A stretch of DNA of 5,467 nucleotides from Gammaproteobacteria bacterium RIFCSPLOWO2_02_FULL_56_15 (GTDB lineage: Bacteria > Pseudomonadota > Gammaproteobacteria > Eutrophobiales > Eutrophobiaceae): NCBI GenBank assembly GCA_001801825.1, contig MGYR01000076.1, positions 635-6,101 on the forward strand, read 5' to 3'. Shown here one piece after another: positions 1 to 5,467 of this stretch. A program made the translations under genes and the position numbers. Positions within the stretch are counted from its first letter, which is position 1; the number at the start of each line of letters is the position of its first letter. Below the pieces are notes generated by a model. The model searched no databases. It was not told where the DNA came from and saw only the letters and a program-made list of their open reading frames with translations.

Positions 1-518
1 GCGGCGGCATGGTCGTGGTGGAAGAACTCGAGCATGCACTGTCGCGCGGTGCGAAGATCTATGCGGAGATTGTCGGTTATGGCGCGACCTGCGATGGCTC
101 CGACATGGTCAAGCCCTCCGGAGAGGGCGCTATGCGTTGCATGCGTTTGGCGTTGAGCACGGTGGACTCGCCGGTGGATTACATCAATGCCCACGCCACC
201 AGCACACCGGCTGGAGATGGTAGTGAGCTCAGAGCAATCCGGGAAGTATTCGGGGACAGCATACCCAGGATCAGTGCAACCAAGGCCCTCAGCGGCCATG
301 GCTTGGGCGCCGCCGGCGTCAACGAAATTATTTTTTCCCTGCTGATGCTGGAGGAGAATTTCATTTGTCCGTCGGCAAATATTACCCAGCTTGACGATGA
401 GGCAAAAGGCATACCTATTGTGAGGGAATGTATAGAAAAGGCCGGGCTTCGAACCGTGATGTCCAACAGTTTTGGTTTCGGTGGCACCAATGGCACATTG
501 GTTTTGAGGAAAATCTGA
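1..518 (+). CDS. fabB: 3-oxoacyl-[acyl-carrier-protein] synthase I (FabB), C-terminal part, 5' end outside window
   Basis: This is the C-terminal 171 codons of a ketoacyl-ACP synthase, in frame from base 3 and ending at TGA 516-518. FabB condenses malonyl-ACP with acyl-ACP in the cytoplasm. In unsaturated fatty acid synthesis it elongates the cis-3-decenoyl-ACP made by FabA. Visible features are NAHATSTPAGD (catalytic His codon 192-194), SATKALSGHG (conserved Lys, and second catalytic His codon 297-299) and the C-terminal SNSFGFGGTN loop. The two His are 35 residues apart, as in E. coli FabB (His298 and His333). By that alignment about 235 N-terminal residues, including the active-site Cys, lie off the left edge. 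The STPAGDGSELRAIREVFGD stretch and the SLLMLE segment favour FabB over FabF. The ATG at base 9 is internal and is not the true start. The gene is convergent with the methyltransferase at 804-1652. FabB identity is very likely; the upstream context (commonly fabA) cannot be seen. Confidence 0.95.
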   Translation, partial: GGMVVVEELEHALSRGAKIYAEIVGYGATCDGSDMVKPSGEGAMRCMRLALSTVDSPVDYINAHATSTPAGDGSELRAIREVFGDSIPRISATKALSGHGLGAAGVNEIIFSLLMLEENFICPSANITQLDDEAKGIPIVRECIEKAGLRTVMSNSFGFGGTNGTLVLRKI

Positions 519-606
519 GGTAGGAACCACCCCCCGCGGCAGTCTTAAATCCACACTCGGGCGGCATTACAGCAACAATCGCGTAATCTATTTCCAACAA
601 CGTGCG

Positions 607-619
607 ATGATTACATCAT
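607..619. repeat. 13-base inverted repeat, ATGAT-TAC-ATCAT
   Basis: The five-base arms match perfectly around a three-base centre, 14 bases upstream of the CRP-type operator. It could be a dimeric-regulator half-site pair or chance. It does not resemble the FadR or FabR operators I know. A second short inverted pair, GTAATC and GATTAC, overlaps it on the left. Confidence 0.3.
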
Positions 620-632
620 GTATGAATATTTG

Positions 633-648
633 CGTGATCTTTCTCACA
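633..648 (+). promoter_or_regulatory. CRP/Vfr-type operator in the fabB 3' region
   Basis: The sequence reads CGTGA-TCTTTC-TCACA. CRP-family consensus is TGTGA, six bases, then TCACA, so nine of the ten core positions match and the spacing is exact. The site sits about 115 bases after the fabB stop codon, and no protein gene begins downstream on the plus strand. That leaves three readings: control of a non-coding transcript, action on the distant minus-strand gene, or a chance match. Depending on which -10-like sequence is used (657-662, 679-684 or 688-693), its centre would lie about 28, 50 or 60 bases upstream of the transcription start. The last distance is close to a class I activation geometry. 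The match is seen directly; function is inferred. Confidence 0.5.
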
Positions 649-656
649 CGGTCGTC

Positions 657-662
657 TATAAA
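657..662 (+). promoter_or_regulatory. Possible -10 element TATAAA (weak promoter call)
   Basis: TATAAA lies just after the CRP-type operator in AT-rich sequence. The best upstream -35-like hexamer, TTGCGT at 630-635, is 21 bases away, which is too far for an ordinary sigma-70 promoter. Alternatives are TATATA at 679-684 and TAGACT at 688-693, neither with a good -35. An activator-dependent promoter could do without a -35, but the start site cannot be fixed from sequence alone. Confidence 0.25.
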
Positions 663-709
663 TTATGAAAGGCAGATGTATATACGTTAGACTTACCACA
701 TCAAGACAT

Positions 710-733
710 CAAACCTCCCTGATGCTTGGTTTG
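710..733 (+). other. Small hairpin upstream of the terminator
   Basis: CAAACC (710-715) pairs perfectly with GGTTTG (728-733) around the loop TCCCTGATGCTT. The pyrimidine run ACCTCCC spans the left arm and the loop, a second, weaker anti-Shine-Dalgarno-like stretch. The five bases TAAAT separate it from the terminator stem. Six pairs with a 12-base loop make only a modest structure. Confidence 0.4.
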
Positions 734-738
734 TAAAT

Positions 739-802
739 AGCCCGGGCAATGCTCATACCCTCCTCCCCCATAGAATTGAGCATTACCGGGCTTCTTTTTT
801 TT
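739..802 (+). terminator. Strong intrinsic terminator, plus-strand direction
   Basis: The left arm is AGCCCGG, a two-base GC interruption, then AATGCTCA (739-755). The right arm is TGAGCATT, one unpaired A, then CCGGGCT (777-792). That gives 15 pairs with one small internal loop. The run TTCTTTTTTTT follows directly (792-802). The structure ends transcription from fabB, from the putative sRNA, or from both. Read from the other strand it lies just past the methyltransferase stop codon, but only ATTTACAAACC follows, so termination in that direction should be weaker. The loop is unusually long (756-776) and pyrimidine-rich. Confidence 0.85.
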
Positions 803-803
803 G

Positions 804-1652
804 TTACCGGGTTGCCTTCACGATCCAGGCCGCGGCCGGAGGGGTTATACCCGATGCAGTCTCGTATTGCCGCATGTGATCGCCGAGCGCCGCCGCGATC
901 TCCCGGCGCTGCTGCTCCGTGATCTCGGCCAGGACAGCGGCAGCCGAGCCTTGTTGCATTAGAAACGGCACGGCTTCGCTCAGCGGTCCAAGCTGCATGA
1001 CGGAATCCAGCTTCGTAAGCAAAATATCATTGAATCCGGCCGCGCTCAGGATCCCTTTAATCTTTTCGCCGTCGGCGAGTGAGAAGGGACCGGGTGCGTC
1101 GGGATCCGGTTTGGGCATGGTCGGGATGAAAGAGGCGAACACCGCGGCCGGTCCCGACATCCAGGGATTCTCCTGCGGGCTGCGCCAACAGAGGAACACC
1201 AGCCTGCCACCGGGTTTCAGGCACGCATGCAAACGCCTGAATCCCCTCTCCGGCGCATCAAAAAACATCACGCCGAATCGGGAAAAGAGCAGGTCGTAAG
1301 GATCGCCGAGATCCGTATTCGTCACATCCCCGAGCACGAATTCGAGGTTTTCGATCCCGCCTGCCCGTTGTCTTGCCATGGAGAGGATCTGCGGTGAGAT
1401 GTCTATGCCGGTGATTTGCCCCCCTGGGGCAATCTCGCGCGCCAGGCTGATCGTGGTTCTGGCCCCGCCACAGCCGATATCGAGAACCCGCTCGCCAGGA
1501 ATGGGCGCCGCCGCCTGCAACAGCGGCGCACTGAAAGTCTCAATTCCCAGTTCGAGGACATCCATATTCAACACCCAGCGATCGCCGCCTATACCGCGCC
1601 AGTAGTCACCGTTCAATGGTTGCGCTGCATTACTGCTGTTCTGATTCTGCAT
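804..1652 (-). CDS. Class I SAM-dependent methyltransferase, substrate unknown
   Basis: This 282-residue cytoplasmic protein transfers a methyl group from S-adenosylmethionine to an unidentified acceptor. The Rossmann-type domain shows motif I VLDIGCGGARTT (about 56-67), motif II TGIDIS ending in the acidic ribose-binding Asp (about 81-86), the motif III region LEFVLGDV (about 103-110), motif IV YDLLFSRFGVMFF (about 119-131) and the post-motif LKPGGRLVFLCWR (about 145-157). This resembles the broad UbiE-like/Methyltransf_25 group. The C-terminal 100 residues have no motif I recognise and may cap the acceptor site. No signal peptide or membrane segment is seen. The ATG at 1650-1652 has GGAG nine bases upstream, which supports this start. 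The stop codon TAA (804-806) almost touches the plus-strand terminator. It is downstream of rapA on the same strand after a 97-99-base gap. It is not clearly UbiE or UbiG, so I give no symbol. Confidence 0.88.
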   Translation of the reverse strand: MQNQNSSNAAQPLNGDYWRGIGGDRWVLNMDVLELGIETFSAPLLQAAAPIPGERVLDIGCGGARTTISLAREIAPGGQITGIDISPQILSMARQRAGGIENLEFVLGDVTNTDLGDPYDLLFSRFGVMFFDAPERGFRRLHACLKPGGRLVFLCWRSPQENPWMSGPAAVFASFIPTMPKPDPDAPGPFSLADGEKIKGILSAAGFNDILLTKLDSVMQLGPLSEAVPFLMQQGSAAAVLAEITEQQRREIAAALGDHMRQYETASGITPPAAAWIVKATR

Positions 1653-1751
1653 GTTCTTCGTCTCCGCTTGAATGAACTTTCGTGCTTGTATTTCGATTAT
1701 TAGGGTTTGTTCATAACGGCATCAGCCGCCGGATAATGACTGCTTGCCTGC

Positions 1752-4634
1752 TCATGTGGCAATGATCACCCTGGCGGCATCCAGCCTGGGACCGGCGGCA
1801 GCGATGATGGTATCGAGTTCCTGCTGACACCCTTCAAAATACCGGATTTCCTCCTCCCGGACATTCGGATTCACCCTGCGCAGGGAACGTAAACGCTCCG
1901 CTTCATGCTGGAAGAATTCCCTGCTGCGGCGGTGGGTGTCCGCCAGCACTTCCTCGATCTGCCGTGCTGCCAATCGCCCGGCAACCAGCAACAGCCGGCG
2001 AATCGAAACTTCCTTCAGATCGATCACCTGGCGTGCGACCGTTGCCGGCAAGGGTACGGCAGAGCGGTTGATGCGATCATGGTCCAAGGCTGTAAACAGA
2101 TTGCCCTGTTCATCCAGGATCAGATCGATGCACTCCGGTTGCAGGTATCCCCGTGGACTGAGTTCACTCATCACCTGGAAATCCAACACATACACAACCT
2201 CCAGGTATAGAGCGCCGGGTTTGAGCCCCTGGTCCCTAACCGCAGTGACCACGGCATTTCCAGATTCACCCCCGGTCGCCATGTCCATGGCATTGATCAC
2301 CATGGGGTGTTCCCAGCTCAGAAACTGCCAGTCTTCATGCGCCAGTGCAGCATCCCTGTCCCAGGTTACCGTAACGCCTTCTTCCGGCAACCCTGGGAAA
2401 GGATACAGCATACGGTAGGTGGGCTGCAGTCGTAATCCCCCGGCGCCCAGTTCCTCCGAATCGACGCCATAACAGTCAAATACCAGTTCCAGATAGGCCG
2501 GGAGTGATTCATCGGTTTCCAGTTCCATTGTGCGCTGCCGGAGATCGTCCGCAATAACCGGCCGGCAGGAATTGTATTCCAGCAGCCGGTCACGACCCTT
2601 CTGCAAGGCAGCGTTCAGTTCACAGCGCAACATGAGCGTTTTGCTGATGATGAGCTCAGGTTCGAAGTCTGCTTCGGATGCCGCTGACAATAACCGCTCG
2701 AGATCAGGCCGTAGCGATTCAAAAACCGTGTATCCCGCGGGACAAGTGTGCTCGAAGGCGTCCAGGCCCTCCTGGTACCAGCGGTACATCCATTGCTGGG
2801 CGCTGTTCATCAACAAGGGTAAATGGAGATGAATCGTGCTTTTCTGCCCGATACGATCCAGCCTGCCGATACGCTGTTCCAGCAGATCCGGATTGAAGGG
2901 CAGATCGAACAATACCAGATGCCTCGCAAACTGGAAGTTACGGCCCTCGCTGCCGATCTCGGAACAAACCAGCACCTGGCCGCCCGACTCTGCATCAGCG
3001 AAATACGCAGCAGCACGATCCCGTTCCACCAGACTCATCCGTTCATGAAAGTCGGCAGCCGTGATCCCGTGCTTCATCACCAGGCAATGCGACAGGTCCA
3101 GCGCGGTTTCCGGACTGGAAGTGATCACCAGCATCTTTTCTTTGCGGTCCTGCTTGAGGAGTCCGGCCAGCCACTCGACACGTGGGTCGATGCGGGTCCA
3201 GTCCGGCGCCTTCCCTGTTGTGCCCCGGTACACAAGTTCGGGGGACAGCAAGCCCTGGCAATCCGCATATCCATTTGCGCCTGCCAAGGCGAGGCATTCA
3301 AGGTATGGTACAGGCGTTGGTAATTCATACACATGGACCCGGCGAGGCGGAAACCCGCTGACCGATGCGCGGGTATTACGAAAAAGGACCCGGCCCGTGC
3401 CATGACGGTCCACCAGATCTTCGATAAGTGTCTCCCGAGCTGATGCTGAGGGCGACGTTTGCCTGTATTCGCCAGACAGGGTATTTGCATCACACCCTTT
3501 CAGTAACTCGGCAAGAGTCTGTTGCCCGGCTTCATCCAGCGGACGATTCTCCAGCAGGGCATCGACGACATCCGCAACCTGTTGATAGTTCTTTTGCTCC
3601 CCGGAAAATACACCGAAATCTGAAAAGCGCAGCGGATCCAGCAGCCGCAGACGGGCGAAGTGACTCTCCCTGCCGAACTGCTCGGGTGTCGCGGTCAAAA
3701 GCAGGAGCCCCCTGCAATTCAGGGCAAGCCTCTCGACCGCCTCGTATTCACGGCTGGCGCTGACGGGGGTCCAGTGGAGATGATGGGCTTCATCAACCAC
3801 CAGCAGATCAAATTGACTTTCAGATGCCTGGACCAGACGTCCCTGATTCCTGATGAGAAATTCCATGGTGCAGAGGATCAATTGTGAGCCCAGAAACGGA
3901 TTGTCCGCCGCTTCGTTACCAGATATTTCCTCACATCTTGCTTCATCGAGGATGGTGAAATTCAGATTGAAGCGGCGCATCATCTCTATCAACCATTGAT
4001 GCAGCAGGCTCTCAGGCACCACGATCAGGACACGTCCGGCGCGCTCTGTGATTAGCTGATGATGCAGGATCAGCCCGGCCTCAATCGTCTTGCCCAGCCC
4101 CACTTCATCCGCCAGCATCACCCGGGGCGCATAACGACGAGCGACTTCATGTGCGATGTAGATCTGGTGGGGTATTAGGCTGGTCCGTGTACCCACCAGA
4201 CCGTACAAATCTGATCGCCCGAGTCGCGCCAGGTATTTGCGCGTGAGATACCGAAGCCGGAACCATTTGTCGGAGTCGACGCTCCCGCTCAGTAACCTGT
4301 CCAGCGGCCGGTTCAACCGGATGGAATTTGCCAGGGCGGTTTCCGGAATGGAGTGATGCCGACCCACGCTGTCCCGGACCCGATAAGACAGCAGGCCTTC
4401 CAGTTCAGCAACCGATTCCACTGTAAACAGAGTGCCATCGTGATCCGGGACGGAATCTCCACAACCGAACATCACGCGTGTCAATGGGGCATTGGCTGCG
4501 GCGAAAGAACGGGTTACCCCGGCCGCATGGAAGGCTACGGTTACCGTTCGCTCATCCGAGGCAAGCACGATACCGAGACCCAAGGCCAGATCTGCATCAC
4601 ATATCCAGCGCTGGCCGGGTCTGTATTCCACCAA
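1752..4634 (-). CDS. rapA: RNA polymerase-associated SWI2/SNF2 ATPase RapA (HepA)
   Basis: RapA binds RNA polymerase and uses ATP to recycle polymerase stalled in post-termination complexes. At 960 residues it matches E. coli RapA (968) from end to end. Residues 1-110 are the N-terminal Tudor-like region, beginning with GQRW. The ATPase core has motif I LADEVGLGKTIEAG (174-187, Walker Lys182), motif II VVDEAHHL (279-286) and motif III LLLTATPEQ (311-319). The second RecA-like lobe has SEIGSEGRNFQFA (558-570) and the arginine-finger motif QRIGRLDRIGQ (587-597). EGLDAFEHTCP (622-632) and the C-terminal RVNPNVREEE (920-929) are also RapA-like. No key residue is missing. The start is TTG (4632-4634) or the adjacent GTG (4629-4631). 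An AGGAGG lies 7 bases before the TTG and 10 before the GTG, so they differ by one residue. It sits between an MBL hydrolase gene and a methyltransferase gene on the same strand, and neither has a known link to RapA. Confidence 0.97.
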   Translation of the reverse strand: MVEYRPGQRWICDADLALGLGIVLASDERTVTVAFHAAGVTRSFAAANAPLTRVMFGCGDSVPDHDGTLFTVESVAELEGLLSYRVRDSVGRHHSIPETALANSIRLNRPLDRLLSGSVDSDKWFRLRYLTRKYLARLGRSDLYGLVGTRTSLIPHQIYIAHEVARRYAPRVMLADEVGLGKTIEAGLILHHQLITERAGRVLIVVPESLLHQWLIEMMRRFNLNFTILDEARCEEISGNEAADNPFLGSQLILCTMEFLIRNQGRLVQASESQFDLLVVDEAHHLHWTPVSASREYEAVERLALNCRGLLLLTATPEQFGRESHFARLRLLDPLRFSDFGVFSGEQKNYQQVADVVDALLENRPLDEAGQQTLAELLKGCDANTLSGEYRQTSPSASARETLIEDLVDRHGTGRVLFRNTRASVSGFPPRRVHVYELPTPVPYLECLALAGANGYADCQGLLSPELVYRGTTGKAPDWTRIDPRVEWLAGLLKQDRKEKMLVITSSPETALDLSHCLVMKHGITAADFHERMSLVERDRAAAYFADAESGGQVLVCSEIGSEGRNFQFARHLVLFDLPFNPDLLEQRIGRLDRIGQKSTIHLHLPLLMNSAQQWMYRWYQEGLDAFEHTCPAGYTVFESLRPDLERLLSAASEADFEPELIISKTLMLRCELNAALQKGRDRLLEYNSCRPVIADDLRQRTMELETDESLPAYLELVFDCYGVDSEELGAGGLRLQPTYRMLYPFPGLPEEGVTVTWDRDAALAHEDWQFLSWEHPMVINAMDMATGGESGNAVVTAVRDQGLKPGALYLEVVYVLDFQVMSELSPRGYLQPECIDLILDEQGNLFTALDHDRINRSAVPLPATVARQVIDLKEVSIRRLLLVAGRLAARQIEEVLADTHRRSREFFQHEAERLRSLRRVNPNVREEEIRYFEGCQQELDTIIAAAGPRLDAARVIIAT

Positions 4635-4641
4635 CGGAACT

Positions 4642-4647
4642 CCTCCT
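4642..4647 (-). promoter_or_regulatory. rapA ribosome binding site, AGGAGG
   Basis: On the minus strand the sequence is TTGAGGAGGAGTTCC directly before TTG-GTG. The full AGGAGG core is seven bases from the TTG and ten from the GTG, and the register shifted by three bases (GGAG) would suit the GTG better. This strong site likely compensates for the non-ATG start and confirms that translation begins here, since no ATG is available nearby. Confidence 0.8.
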
Positions 4648-4681
4648 CAAGAATGGAATGGATTATTGAGTCCGTATACGC

Positions 4682-4708
4682 TTCAGGGCATCACAGACTG
4701 ACCCTGAA
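4682..4708 (-). other. Inverted repeat between the MBL gene and rapA
   Basis: TTCAGGG and CCCTGAA, seven perfect pairs, flank a 13-base loop in the 84-base gap. No T-run follows on the minus strand (the next bases are GCGTATACGG), so it is not a classical intrinsic terminator. It could be a 3'-end stabilising hairpin for the upstream gene, a rapA leader structure, an operator, or chance. An eight-base palindrome CGTATACG (4673-4680) lies directly next to it. Confidence 0.35.
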
Positions 4709-4718
4709 CAGTGAGCAA

Positions 4719-5467
4719 CTACGGGCCGAGGCTCTGATAGATGAACTCGATAATCCTATCGCCATTGATGAAGCCCGCGCCATAGCTTTGATCGAAGTCG
4801 GCGTTGGGTTTGGCTTGCTGGATCTGCTCCAGGCTCTTCCCTTCTTCTTTTAATTTGCGCACCCGCTCTCTGGCCGTCACCAATACCTGGTGGAGCGCCT
4901 GCACCGCTGCCTGGTCCGCCAGCGCTCCATGGCCCGGAATGATTCGGGTCTGGTCATCGGCGATTGACAGGATGTACTCCTCCGCGGCAATGATGCCGTC
5001 AATGGAGCCGCCGCTGCTGACGTCGATCAGCGGGTAAGCGCCGTTGAAAACCAGATCACCGGTATGGATGACATTGGTTTTGCGGAAATGAATAATACTG
5101 TCGCCATCGGTATGCCCATTTTTCAGGTGGGTAACCACCAGCTCTTCCCCGTTGACATGGAATGTGACGCTGTCGCTGAAGGAGACTATCGGCAGTGCTT
5201 CTCTCGGCGACGGAGGTGTGGTGACGTTGAAAGCCGCCATGAAGTTTTCCTTACTCATGCGCTCGCGGACATTGTCATGAGCGACAATGATCACACCTGC
5301 CTTCCCCAGATTTTCGTTACCTCCCGTATGGTCGCCGTGCCAGTGAGTATTGAACAGAAAGCGTATAGGCCGATCTGTAAGTTTTGCTATGGCAGCGACG
5401 ATCTTGTCCGTGAGCGGGGCATACTGATCATCGATGAGGATAACTCCGTCTTCACCGATCAGGACCC
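4719..5467 (-). CDS. Metallo-beta-lactamase-fold metal-dependent hydrolase, 5' end outside window
   Basis: The frame is open from the right edge to TAG (4719-4721), giving 248 codons with an unknown number missing. Counting from the first full codon, the zinc ligands are complete: HWHGDH (41-46, bases 5328-5345), His118 in NGHTDGDS, Asp137 in HTGDLVF and His179 in PGHGAL. This is the full set for a two-metal MBL hydrolase. The preceding IGEDGVILIDDQY (3-15) is the typical opening strand of the fold. The GTG at 5292-5294 is not the start, since starting there would remove the HxHxDH motif. The C-terminal PNADFDQSYGAGF segment resembles MBL proteins of about 300 residues that are often exported, but any signal peptide lies outside the window. 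The substrate is unknown; lactamase, lactonase, thioesterase-like or cyclase-like roles cannot be told apart. It is 84 bases upstream of rapA on the same strand. Confidence 0.9.
   Translation of the reverse strand, partial: VLIGEDGVILIDDQYAPLTDKIVAAIAKLTDRPIRFLFNTHWHGDHTGGNENLGKAGVIIVAHDNVRERMSKENFMAAFNVTTPPSPREALPIVSFSDSVTFHVNGEELVVTHLKNGHTDGDSIIHFRKTNVIHTGDLVFNGAYPLIDVSSGGSIDGIIAAEEYILSIADDQTRIIPGHGALADQAAVQALHQVLVTARERVRKLKEEGKSLEQIQQAKPNADFDQSYGAGFINGDRIIEFIYQSLGP

Larger units (their letters stand above)
669..802 (+). ncRNA. Candidate small regulatory RNA with C-rich loop (fabB 3' region)
   Basis: This is a candidate of about 100-135 nucleotides. Its 5' end is uncertain (about 669, 691 or 700), and its 3' end is set by the terminator U-tract. 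It contains a hairpin at 710-733 (CAAACC and GGTTTG around a 12-base loop), then a strong terminator hairpin whose 21-base loop carries CCCTCCTCCCCC (758-769). C/U-rich loops complementary to Shine-Dalgarno sequences occur in several sRNA classes, such as the CUCCUCCC-loop 'cuckoo' RNAs of alphaproteobacteria, and the U-rich tail would suit Hfq. A CRP-type operator lies just upstream. I found no credible small open reading frame. It could be an independent transcript or be cut from the fabB mRNA, as Vibrio cholerae FarS is. The simplest alternative is a plain fabB 3' UTR with its terminator. I recognise no known family by sequence. Confidence 0.4.

Noticed and set aside
415..600. A minus-strand open frame of 61 codons across the fabB end and gap
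   Set aside because: It overlaps conserved fabB codons, has no visible ribosome binding site and no recognisable sequence.
919..1299. A 126-codon plus-strand open frame opposite the methyltransferase
   Set aside because: The minus-strand frame carries clear SAM-binding motifs; this one has low-complexity Ser/Ala/Pro content typical of a shadow frame.
1694..1725. Possible minus-strand promoter for the methyltransferase (CTGATG, then TAATAA)
   Set aside because: Only about three of six bases match in each hexamer, too weak to call; an ordinary AT-rich gap explains it.
1712..1738. Imperfect hairpin after rapA (CATAACGGC and GCCGGATAATG)
   Set aside because: Pairing needs several bulges and there is no T-run after it on the minus strand, so I cannot support a terminator.
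2823..3323. A 166-codon plus-strand open frame opposite rapA
   Set aside because: It lies fully inside the conserved ATPase region of rapA, shows no recognisable motif, and is explained by the codon bias of the real gene on the other strand.
4353..4853. A 166-codon plus-strand open frame spanning the rapA start and the MBL 3' end
   Set aside because: It is antisense to two well-supported genes and their gap, has no family resemblance I can see, and overlaps the rapA ribosome binding site.
1..5467. Defence system, prophage, insertion sequence or CRISPR
   Set aside because: The SNF2 helicase with a neighbouring methyltransferase could suggest a DISARM- or restriction-like island, but the helicase is clearly housekeeping RapA, the methyltransferase lacks DNA-methyltransferase catalytic motifs (no NPPY or PCQ type), and no nuclease, repeats or integrase are present.

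Overview
The window looks like ordinary chromosome from a gammaproteobacterium of moderate GC content. Two genes support this. One is a FabB-type ketoacyl-ACP synthase whose catalytic histidines keep the E. coli spacing. The other is a nearly full-length RapA (HepA), the RNA polymerase recycling ATPase typical of that class. I see no mobile element, CRISPR array, tRNA or rRNA.

Layout, left to right: (1) positions 1-518, plus strand, the C-terminal 171 codons of fabB, cut by the left edge. (2) positions 519-803, a 285-base intergenic region that is more structured than a simple gap. It holds a near-consensus CRP-type operator (633-648), AT-rich -10-like sequence, a small hairpin (710-733) and a strong intrinsic terminator (739-802) with a C/U-rich loop. 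(3) positions 804-1652, minus strand, a class I SAM-dependent methyltransferase that converges on fabB. (4) positions 1752-4634, minus strand, rapA, with all main SWI2/SNF2 motifs intact and a TTG or GTG start behind a strong Shine-Dalgarno sequence. (5) positions 4719-5467, minus strand, a metallo-beta-lactamase-fold hydrolase. Its reading frame stays open to the right edge, and its zinc-binding HxHxDH motif lies upstream of the first apparent internal start codon.

The three minus-strand genes are separated by 84 and 97-99 bases, so they may be read together or from separate promoters; no strong promoter is visible between them. Their products do not form an obvious pathway: RapA is housekeeping, and the other two have unknown substrates.

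The most interesting element is the fabB 3' region. An operator, hairpins, an anti-Shine-Dalgarno-like pyrimidine loop and a U-rich terminator all point the same way, and no plus-strand protein gene lies there. This is what a small regulatory RNA would look like, either made from its own promoter or processed from the fabB 3' UTR. The precedent is Vibrio cholerae FarS, an sRNA made from the fabB 3' UTR. The sRNA is inferred; the sequence elements are directly visible.
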